6,625 bases of DNA, taken from contig CALCHI010000107.1 in NCBI GenBank assembly GCA_937901285.1, forward strand, positions 1 to 6,625, in the 5' to 3' direction. Position 1 is the stretch's first letter. Each line of letters begins with the position of its first letter. The translations under genes and the position numbers were made by a program. The notes under the pieces were generated by a model, which worked only from the letters and a program-made list of their open reading frames with translations, made no database searches and had not been told where the DNA came from. Of the stretch, positions 1 through 5,318 are shown piece by piece. The DNA comes from UBA8437 sp003445035. GTDB lineage: Bacteria; Planctomycetota; Planctomycetia; Planctomycetales; Planctomycetaceae.

Positions 1-1079
1 CCCTGGAGTGGCTCAAGAGCCGACGTGATTCGGACAAGCCCTTCATGCTGATGTGCCAGCACAAGGCCCCGCATCGCACCTGGATGCCGGCGATCCGTCA
101 TCTTGCGCTCTACAACGACATCAAGATCCCCGAGCCGCCGACGCTGTTTGATCGCTGGAAGGACAACGCCAGCCCGGCCCGGCACCAGGAGATGGAAATC
201 GACGGACACTTGAACATCGTCTACGACCTGTTCGGTCCGCCGGTCAATGGCTGGGATCCCAACAAGGGCAAGTCGGTCGACAAGTCCGGATTCCGCAACC
301 TCAAGAAGATGACGCCCCGACAACTGTCTGCCTGGCAGGCGGGCTTCGCGGCCCAGAATGAGAAGCTCAAACTCGATGGCCTGAAGGGCAAGGCGTTCGT
401 TCGGTGGAAATATCAGCGGTACATTCGCAACTACCTGCGGTGCATCAAGGGTGTCGACGAGAGTGTCGGACGGTTGCTGGACTTCCTGAAGTCAACGGGG
501 CTGGAAAAGAACACGGTCGTGATCTACTCCTCCGACCAGGGGTTCTACCTCGGCGACCACGGCTGGTACGACAAGCGATGGATGTACGACGAATCGATGA
601 AGATGCCGCTGATCGTCCGCTGGCCGGGCGTGACCCGGCCGGGATCGGTCAACACCGACCTGGTCCAGAACCTGGACTACGCCGAGACCTTTCTCGAGAT
701 GGCCGGGGTGAAGATGCCCTCCGACATGCAGGGGCGATCGTTGGTGCCACTGTTGAAGGGATTGAAACCGAAGTGGCGAGATTCGTTGTATTACCACTAC
801 TTCGAGTTCCCCAGTTACCACATGGTGGCCAAGCACTTCGGCATTCGGACGAGTCGTTACAAGCTGATCCGTTTCTACCAGTTTGACGAGTGGGAGTTCT
901 ACGACCTGGAACAGGACCCCGACGAGTTGTCGAACCGGTACGGCGATCCGAAGCACGCCAAGACCATTGCCGGGTTGAAACGACAACTGGACGGCTTGCG
1001 GACTGCCTACAAGGACAACAGTGACGTTCGTGCGATGCCGATCGAGTGGCGGAAGAAATACCGTCCGGGACGCGAGTGA
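1..1079 (+). CDS. Sulfatase (S1 family), 3' part; N-terminus outside window
   Basis: This is the C-terminal ~358 codons of a formylglycine-dependent sulfatase, an exported enzyme that hydrolyses sulfate esters. The frame (codons from base 3) is open to the window edge, so ATG 45 is internal. Visible features are HKAPHR (60-77), where family members place sulfate-contacting Lys/His; SDQG (531-542), the calcium-binding Asp/Gln site; DHGW plus KRWMYDES (about 555-596); the MPLIVRWPG strand; and a DUF4976-like C-terminal subdomain (about 777-1040) with the usual SRYKLIRFY and EFYDLEQDPDE pattern. The 'HKAPHRTWMPA...IPEPPTLFD' block and the 'WKYQRYIRNYL' stretch resemble N-acetylglucosamine-6-sulfatase/mucin-desulfating sulfatases, so a sulfated amino-sugar glycan is the likeliest substrate. 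That is inference from recall. The catalytic C-x-P/A-x-R motif should lie upstream. The TGA stop is at 1077-1079, and the next gene starts 7 bases later, suggesting an operon. Confidence 0.95.
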   Translation, partial: LEWLKSRRDSDKPFMLMCQHKAPHRTWMPAIRHLALYNDIKIPEPPTLFDRWKDNASPARHQEMEIDGHLNIVYDLFGPPVNGWDPNKGKSVDKSGFRNLKKMTPRQLSAWQAGFAAQNEKLKLDGLKGKAFVRWKYQRYIRNYLRCIKGVDESVGRLLDFLKSTGLEKNTVVIYSSDQGFYLGDHGWYDKRWMYDESMKMPLIVRWPGVTRPGSVNTDLVQNLDYAETFLEMAGVKMPSDMQGRSLVPLLKGLKPKWRDSLYYHYFEFPSYHMVAKHFGIRTSRYKLIRFYQFDEWEFYDLEQDPDELSNRYGDPKHAKTIAGLKRQLDGLRTAYKDNSDVRAMPIEWRKKYRPGRE

Positions 1080-1086
1080 GTGGCGG

Positions 1087-1989
1087 ATGGTTTCCGGGTT
1101 GAAGGAATCTGTGGGACGGCTTCCGTGGTTGGTTCTGCTGGTGATGCCCTGCTCGGCGTGGGCGCAGCAGGCGATGGATCCGCCCGCCGTTGGTGATGTG
1201 CCCCCTGCCGTCTCAGGCGATGCCCCGGCACCGCCTCCCGTGGATGATGAACCCGGCGAGGGAGAGCAACTCCCGCCGGACGGCCAGCGAGAAGCGGAAG
1301 AGGCGGCGGGCGTGGTCGGTGTCTGCTGCTGCTGCGGGTTCTCGATCCTGATCCCGCTCCTGCTGCCCTCGATTTACCTCATCCGTCGGGTGAATGACAG
1401 GAAACGAACCGAAGCTCTCTCGAAGGTTGCGCTGGAATTGGGCCTCGATTTTCAGCCGGACGAGGATCAGGAACTGCAGTCCCAATTTGCGGAGTTTGCC
1501 CTGATGCAAAAGGGCCGCGGACGGAAGTTGACCAACGTCTGCACCGGTGGCACCGATGAGGTGCGTTTGTGGATCTTCGACTATCGTTTTGTCACCGGCT
1601 ACGGAAAAAATCGCCGCGTTCATCGGCAGACCGTCACCGCAATGGAGTCGGGCCAACTCCGCCTGCCCGGGTTTCACCTGAGACCCGAGGAGGTGATTGA
1701 TCGGGTCAGCCAGATGGTGGGGCTGCGGGACATCAACTTCGAGCAGCATCTCCGCTTTTCCAGCCAGTTTGTGCTGCAGTCGGACGGCTCGGATGAAACC
1801 CACGAGTTCTTCGACAACGATCTGCTCGACTTCTTTGCCGACCGTCCGGGGATTTCCATCGAGACCCGGCCGCAGTTGTTCATCGTCTACCAGTCCCGGA
1901 AGCTGGCCACCCCGGCCGATTTTCGGAAAGTCTTCGAGGACGGCTTCACGTTTTTCATGGCCCTGCGAAAACGGATCGAGCGAGGCTGA
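1087..1989 (+). CDS. Secreted/membrane protein of unknown function with a CCCC motif
   Basis: The product is a 300-residue protein I cannot name. ATG 1087 is preferred because it directly begins a good Sec signal peptide (hydrophobic PWLVLLVMP, probable cleavage after A-W-A near residue 26). The frame is open to GTG 1021, but that start would overlap the sulfatase and bury the signal. After the leader comes an acidic, Pro/Gly-rich linker (about 28-72). A hydrophobic helix (about 76-99) follows; it opens with four consecutive cysteines (80-83) and ends in RRVNDRKR, so by the positive-inside rule the rest probably faces the cytoplasm. The C-terminal globular domain (about 105-298) has the blocks LWIFDYRF, RQTV, LRLPGFHLRPEE and DINF, which I recall from conserved uncharacterised bacterial proteins. 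It looks like a small alpha/beta domain of no known activity. It starts 7 bases after the sulfatase stop with only weak Shine-Dalgarno-like GAGTGAG sequence, so translational coupling is plausible. If the signal peptide is uncleaved, it would have two membrane helices. Confidence 0.85.
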   Translation: MVSGLKESVGRLPWLVLLVMPCSAWAQQAMDPPAVGDVPPAVSGDAPAPPPVDDEPGEGEQLPPDGQREAEEAAGVVGVCCCCGFSILIPLLLPSIYLIRRVNDRKRTEALSKVALELGLDFQPDEDQELQSQFAEFALMQKGRGRKLTNVCTGGTDEVRLWIFDYRFVTGYGKNRRVHRQTVTAMESGQLRLPGFHLRPEEVIDRVSQMVGLRDINFEQHLRFSSQFVLQSDGSDETHEFFDNDLLDFFADRPGISIETRPQLFIVYQSRKLATPADFRKVFEDGFTFFMALRKRIERG

Positions 1990-2018
1990 CCAATTCGGCC
2001 GGGCCGCGATCGGAATCG
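1990..2018. other. 29-base convergent gap without a visible terminator
   Basis: This short gap separates two stop codons on opposite strands: TGA 1987-1989 on + and TAG 2019-2021 on -. It is GC-rich and contains a CGGCC/GGCCG inverted repeat whose arms are one base apart, which cannot form a usable hairpin with that loop. There is no T-run on either side. I see no intrinsic terminator, so termination may occur inside the opposing gene or be Rho-dependent. Confidence 0.6.
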
Positions 2019-4229
2019 CTACGCCTCGACTTCCTTGGGGGACAGGAATCCGTCGCCATTGGCGTCGAGCCCGTCGAAGTCCATCTCGAGAAATTGCGGT
2101 GCCTCGGTTCGGTCCAGTTGCCCGTCCCGGTTCTCGTCGTGGCTGGCAAACGAGAAGTCCCGGGGCAGGAATCGGGCCCGGGCTTTCTGGACGCGGAGGA
2201 TGGCCGACTTGAATTCCGATGTGGCAAGGTCAAGGCTCTTGCCGGTGTGTTCGACGATCACCGCGACACCAATTCCCTTGAGCAGTTCGCCTCCTCCTCC
2301 CTGTTGATCCTTGAGCAACCGGCTGACCGACACGTCAATCGGGTCCGCACCGAACGGCGGCGTGAAGGGGGTCGACGCCAAGTCGGCGATTCGGGTCATG
2401 TCACGAGTCAGGTCGGTGAACCGGAACAGTGCGATCCGGGCCCGAAACCGCGTGGCCCAGGCCCTGGCGGCGTGTGGATCGGCCTCGGCGGCCAGTCGAA
2501 CCGTGAACGTGTACCGTCCCGGTCGCTGGTTGTAGATTTCCTGGGCGAGCAGCACGCGGGTTCCGGTTTCGATCATCCCGACAGCCGCGCGGCCGGCGAG
2601 ACCGAAGCCGATCTGTGCCTCGTGTCGGACCCGCTTGCCGGATTCGACGGCGACGCGGCTGGCCACACAGAAACCTCCGGACTGAAGAGGGTCCCAGGCG
2701 GGCAGTCCCATCCAGTTCTCGGCACTGCCGACGGGGCCTTCGATCGTCCGTCCGACGGTGAATGTCCCGTTACTGATCGGGCCGCGGTTGAAGTCCGGCA
2801 GTCGATCGATCCGTCCTCCGGCCGGCGTCCGCGTGTCGGTGACCGGTCCCGAGCCCAGCACCTCGTCGACCACCCGTCCGGATGTGATCTTGAACGGCCG
2901 GCCGGACACCTCGATGTGTGTCTCCGGGTCGATTCCCATCAGGTGAAAGATGGTGGCCGAAAGGTCTTCGGGGGGGATGCGGTGTTCGGAGGGCAGTGAT
3001 CCGTTGCGGTCACTGGCTCCGACGACCTGCCCGGTGGCCACTCCGGCCCCGGCCAGCACGCCGCTCATCACCGGTCCCCAGTGATCACGTCCGCCGTTCT
3101 TGTTGATCTTGGGTGTGCGTCCGAAGTCGCCCAGCACCACGACCAGGGTGTCTTCGAGCAGGCCGCGTTGATCGAGGTCGTCGATGAAGGTCGAGAAGCC
3201 CAGGTCGAAGGGGGGGCAGAGCGTGTCGCGACATCGGCCCGTGTTGTCGAAGTGAGTGTCCCAGACGGGGTTGCCCACCGAGAGGTCTCCCGGCTCGCGG
3301 GGCCAGTTGACCTGGACGAATCGCACACCGCTCTCGACCAGTCGTCGTGCCAGCAACAGGCTCTGTCCGAACTTGTTGCGTCCGTAGAGATCTCGGAGCG
3401 AATCGTGTTCCTGGTCCAGCTCGAAGGCTCCGCGAGCCGGACCGGACAGCAGGACCTCGAAGGCGTGCCTCATGTGCCGGCCGAATGTCGTCGCTGCCGC
3501 GCCGCGTTGCCCGGTCGCAAACCGGTCTCCCAACTGGTCCAGCAGGGTCCGCCGCCGCGCCAGCCGGGGGCCCGTCACCTCGTTGACCATTCCCAGGATG
3601 TCCGTTTCGTACTCGGGTCGCGATGGATCACAGGGAAACACCTGGGGGTCCCAGTTGCGGCCCATGAACCCGCCGTCCTGGCCGGCGAACAGGTAGCCGG
3701 GATTGTTGAGGATCAGTTCGGGGAGGATGACCGAGGAGAACGGTGAGCGGGAGGCGGGCCTCAGCTTGCCGATGACCGAGGCCAACGACGGCCAGTCGGA
3801 CAGCCGGTTGGCCGCACGGTCAGTTTTTCCCAGCGGGAGCCCGCCTTTGACCTTGTTCGTACCGGTGTAGTAGTAGTACGCGCTGCTGCCGTGCGTGTTG
3901 TCGTCGGTGGCCAGCGAGCGGATCGTGCACAGCCGGTCGGCGATCCGGGAGATCCGAGGCAGCAACTCGCAGTACTGGATCCCGGGAATGTTCGTGCTGA
4001 TCGGCTGGAAGGGGCCTCGCAGTTCGGCCGGGGCCCGCGGCTTGGGGTCGAAGGTTTCGTGCTGGGGGTGTCCACCCGAGAGAAAAACCAGCACGCAAGA
4101 ACGGGCGCGACCGAATTGCGGGCCGAGGATGTTCGGCTTGCGGGCTGCGGCCAGCGGAATCCCCGACAGCGCGGCGGCCAACCCTCCGGATTGCAGCACC
4201 GTGCGACGTGTGGTGGGGACGATGTCCAT
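2019..4229 (-). CDS. DUF1501 protein with C-terminal extension and two EF-hands
   Basis: The product is a 736-residue exported protein. The Tat-type leader TTRRTVLQ is followed by a hydrophobic stretch ending in Ala-Ala-Ala (residues 6-29). The DUF1501 domain (about 43-458) shows FGRARSCVLVFLSGGHPQHE (39-58), TFDPKP, the LLPRISRIADRL and CTIRSL region, DWPSLASVI, ARRLVESGVRFVQV (294-307), WDTH (323-326), LGDFGRTPKIN (366-376), GRDHWG (380-385) and PEDLSATIFHLMGID (420-434). The family is related to the alkaline phosphatase/sulfatase fold, but its reaction is not known. Most DUF1501 proteins end near here. This one continues with about 230 residues of unknown, beta-rich-looking sequence (about 480-690) and two EF-hand loops (698-709 and 722-733). 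The ATG at 4229 has no clear Shine-Dalgarno but places the twin arginine at residues 8-9 as expected. The LRR lipoprotein gene lies 161 bases upstream on the same strand, so co-transcription is possible. A TATGAT hexamer (4265-4270, - strand) about 36 bases before the ATG could be a -10 box but lacks a -35 partner. Catalytic function is unassigned. Confidence 0.95.
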   Translation of the reverse strand: MDIVPTTRRTVLQSGGLAAALSGIPLAAARKPNILGPQFGRARSCVLVFLSGGHPQHETFDPKPRAPAELRGPFQPISTNIPGIQYCELLPRISRIADRLCTIRSLATDDNTHGSSAYYYYTGTNKVKGGLPLGKTDRAANRLSDWPSLASVIGKLRPASRSPFSSVILPELILNNPGYLFAGQDGGFMGRNWDPQVFPCDPSRPEYETDILGMVNEVTGPRLARRRTLLDQLGDRFATGQRGAAATTFGRHMRHAFEVLLSGPARGAFELDQEHDSLRDLYGRNKFGQSLLLARRLVESGVRFVQVNWPREPGDLSVGNPVWDTHFDNTGRCRDTLCPPFDLGFSTFIDDLDQRGLLEDTLVVVLGDFGRTPKINKNGGRDHWGPVMSGVLAGAGVATGQVVGASDRNGSLPSEHRIPPEDLSATIFHLMGIDPETHIEVSGRPFKITSGRVVDEVLGSGPVTDTRTPAGGRIDRLPDFNRGPISNGTFTVGRTIEGPVGSAENWMGLPAWDPLQSGGFCVASRVAVESGKRVRHEAQIGFGLAGRAAVGMIETGTRVLLAQEIYNQRPGRYTFTVRLAAEADPHAARAWATRFRARIALFRFTDLTRDMTRIADLASTPFTPPFGADPIDVSVSRLLKDQQGGGGELLKGIGVAVIVEHTGKSLDLATSEFKSAILRVQKARARFLPRDFSFASHDENRDGQLDRTEAPQFLEMDFDGLDANGDGFLSPKEVEA
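2031..2138 (-). other. Pair of EF-hand calcium-binding loops at the protein C-terminus
   Basis: These bases encode residues 698-733 of the DUF1501 protein. Loop 1 is D698-x-N700-x-D702-G-x-L705-D706-x-x-E709 and loop 2 is D722-x-N724-x-D726-G-x-L729-S730-x-x-E733. Both have complete 12-residue EF-hand geometry with Gly at position 6, a hydrophobic residue at position 8 and Glu at position 12. The loops start 24 residues apart, closer than in calmodulin-type pairs but like the compact EF-hand repeats common in exported planctomycete proteins. Calcium binding is therefore likely. A structural or anchoring role outside the cytoplasm is inferred from the Tat leader. Confidence 0.9.
2160..2789 (-). 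other. Uncharacterised C-terminal extension of the DUF1501 protein
   Basis: This segment encodes residues 481-690 of the DUF1501 protein, between the DUF1501 domain and the EF-hands. It begins RGPISNGTFTVGRTIEGPVG and contains ENWMGLPAWDP, GGFCVASRVAVESGKRVR, a QRPGRYTFTVRLAAEADP block and VSVSRLLKDQQGGGGELLKG. Alternating hydrophobic residues and the PGRYTFTVRL strand suggest a beta-sandwich, possibly carbohydrate-binding-like, in the first two thirds. The last third looks mixed alpha/beta. I do not recognise a named family. The binding-module idea is inference only. Confidence 0.5.
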
Positions 4230-4390
4230 TCGGGCGAGTGCCTGGGGGGCCGGGAACCAGGTTGATCATACTCGGAGATCGTGGCGACGGGGCAGCGAAC
4301 CCGGGCGAGTTGTCAGCATTGAGTCACGAGGGCGAACGACCGTCGACGGGAACACCGTGCGAGGCCGCTGGGGTCGATGACGGCGGCCGA
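4230..4390. other. 161-base spacer between LRR and DUF1501 genes
   Basis: I find no plausible gene here. A 6-base inverted repeat GGCCGC/GCGGCC (4363-4368 and 4383-4388) with a 14-base loop lies just after the LRR stop. It lacks a T-run on the minus strand, so it is at best a weak terminator or attenuator. A minus-strand TATGAT (4265-4270) could serve as a -10 box for the DUF1501 gene, but nothing -35-like sits 16-18 bases further up. Read-through from the LRR gene remains equally possible. Confidence 0.4.
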
Positions 4391-5137
4391 TCACCGGAAG
4401 AAGATCCGGCAACGGGGTATCGCCTTGTTCAGCTTGACGACGCCTTCGGAGGTGACGCCGGTCTTTGCCAGGCTGAGGCCTTCCAGCTTCTTGAGCGTCG
4501 TGAGGTGCTCCAGGCCTTCGTCGGTGATGTCGGTCATTGCCAGTGTCAGTCCGGTCAGCTTGGTGAGCATCCCGACATAGACCAGGCCGTCATCTGTCAC
4601 CTTGGTACTCGAAAGTCCCAGGCTCTCGAGGTTGGCCAGGTGTTTGATGTGGGCCAGGCCGGCATTGGTGATTCGGGTATCGGGCAGGCTGATCCCCTTC
4701 AGGGATTTCAGGTTTCGCAGGTGTTTCAGGCCGTCGTCGGTCACCTTGGTGTCGGCCAGGGAAACGCCTTCGAGGTTGGTCAGGCTCGCGAGATAGGCCA
4801 CCCCCTTGTCGGTGATCTTCGTGTTGAACGTGCAGTCGACGAACGTCAGCGTGGTGAGACCCTCGACATGGGCCATCCCCGTGTCAGAGATTCGGGAACC
4901 GATGAAGAGCGTGGAGAGCTTGGGGAGCCCCTTGAGGTGGACCAGGTCGTCGTCGGTGGCCTGGCTGTTGGAGAAATCGACCTCGATCACCGACCCGTTT
5001 TCGTCGGTGCCCATCCCGACCTTGAGGGCCTTGAGGGCTTTGATTGCCGCAGCGTCGTCGTTGCCGCACCCGGCCAGGAACACGCAACTGATCAGGGCTA
5101 GCCGTCGTAGCCAACGGTGTTGATTAAACCAGTTCAC
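4391..5137 (-). CDS. Leucine-rich-repeat lipoprotein
   Basis: The product is a 248-residue surface or periplasmic lipoprotein built from leucine-rich repeats. The N-terminus has Arg residues, a hydrophobic core (LALISCVF) and the lipobox L21-A22-G23-C24, so lipidation on Cys24 is expected. A short linker follows, then a degenerate repeat (about 50-70) and seven repeats (71-239), mostly 24 residues long, of the form LxxLxxLxLxxTxVTDxGLxxLxx. The C-terminal cap ends in IPRCRIFFR, like other planctomycete LRR proteins, so the gene looks complete. Start choice is forced: an in-frame TGA (5156-5158) lies seven codons upstream, and the only start codon before the signal peptide is GTG (5135-5137). 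No Shine-Dalgarno is evident. LRR arcs of this type bind proteins, but the partner is unknown. The gene is divergent from the second DUF1501 gene and 161 bases upstream of the EF-hand DUF1501 gene on the same strand, so it may head a two-gene transcript. Confidence 0.92.
   Translation of the reverse strand: MNWFNQHRWLRRLALISCVFLAGCGNDDAAAIKALKALKVGMGTDENGSVIEVDFSNSQATDDDLVHLKGLPKLSTLFIGSRISDTGMAHVEGLTTLTFVDCTFNTKITDKGVAYLASLTNLEGVSLADTKVTDDGLKHLRNLKSLKGISLPDTRITNAGLAHIKHLANLESLGLSSTKVTDDGLVYVGMLTKLTGLTLAMTDITDEGLEHLTTLKKLEGLSLAKTGVTSEGVVKLNKAIPRCRIFFR
4421..4927 (-). repeat. Tandem 72-base coding repeats (24-residue LRRs)
   Basis: Residues 71-239 of the lipoprotein form seven consecutive LRRs starting at residues 71, 94, 119, 143, 167, 191 and 215. 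The last five are exactly 24 residues (72 bases) each. The first is 23 residues and the second 25, where the usual 'TxVTD' segment reads TFNTKITD. The repeats are clearly homologous in protein sequence but have diverged in DNA, for example in the recurring GTCACCTTGGT stretches. This suggests old internal duplication, not recent expansion. Confidence 0.85.
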
Positions 5138-5226
5138 TGATCGGGCGTCCGTGTGTCAGGATTGGCATCGGGGACCCTGGACGGTTGGTCCGGCGAGTCT
5201 CATCTTCCGTTCGAAACAAACCGGAT

Positions 5227-5273
5227 AGGACAGCCAACTGGGCAATGATATCATGAAATGCGTCGGCTGCCAT
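5227..5273. promoter_or_regulatory. Candidate overlapping divergent promoters around an ATGATATCAT palindrome
   Basis: The 181-base spacer between two divergent genes must hold both promoters or lie close to them. It contains the perfect 10-base palindrome ATGATATCAT (5245-5254), an AT-rich island in GC-rich DNA. On the + strand TATCAT (5249-5254) matches the -10 consensus at 5 of 6 bases, and AGGACA (5227-5232) matches the -35 at 4 of 6, with 16-base spacing. On the - strand TATCAT (5250-5245) pairs with ATGGCA (5273-5268), 4 of 6, with 17-base spacing. These would give leaders of roughly 60 and 100 bases. The palindrome could also be a repressor site. The sigma-70 consensus is borrowed from other bacteria, so this is only a candidate. 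Confidence 0.35.
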
Positions 5274-5302
5274 TACGGGATGATCGTGCTGCCGGACTTG
5301 AC

Positions 5303-5307
5303 AGGAG
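5303..5307 (+). promoter_or_regulatory. Ribosome binding site of the second DUF1501 gene
   Basis: AGGAG lies 11 bases before ATG 5319, slightly longer than the usual spacing. It supports the start together with an in-frame TGA at 5310-5312, which rules out any earlier start. Confidence 0.5.
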
Positions 5308-5318
5308 TGTGACTGCAG

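Noticed and set aside
1021..1086. GTG start at 1021 for the membrane protein
   Set aside because: It would add 22 residues with Arg and Trp before the signal peptide and overlap the sulfatase by 59 bases. ATG 1087 gives a normal Sec leader.
1213..1803. Minus-strand open frame (196 codons) opposite the CCCC membrane protein
   Set aside because: The + strand reading has a signal peptide, a membrane helix and conserved blocks, and fits the operon. The antisense translation looks random.
2094..2999. Long + strand open frame (301 codons) opposite the EF-hand DUF1501 gene
   Set aside because: It is fully antisense to a strongly recognisable protein, and its translation has no domain, signal or hydrophobic pattern. 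High GC makes long shadow frames common.
4363..4388. GGCCGC/GCGGCC inverted repeat after the LRR gene as an intrinsic terminator
   Set aside because: The stem is only 6 base pairs with a 14-base loop, and no T-run follows on the minus strand. Such repeats occur by chance in GC-rich DNA.
4421..4927. Periodic 72-base pattern as a CRISPR or non-coding tandem repeat
   Set aside because: The period matches 24-residue LRRs in frame, and the units differ at the DNA level. There are no identical repeats with unique spacers.
4208..5101. Long + strand open frame (297 codons) opposite the LRR gene
   Set aside because: Its periodic composition mirrors the LRR repeats on the other strand. The lipoprotein reading has a lipobox and clear LRR consensus, so this frame is a shadow.
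5298..5303. Perfect TTGACA -35 hexamer upstream of the second DUF1501 gene
   Set aside because: The matching -10 position would fall at about 5321, inside the coding start, where the sequence is GGTGCG. There is no usable -10.
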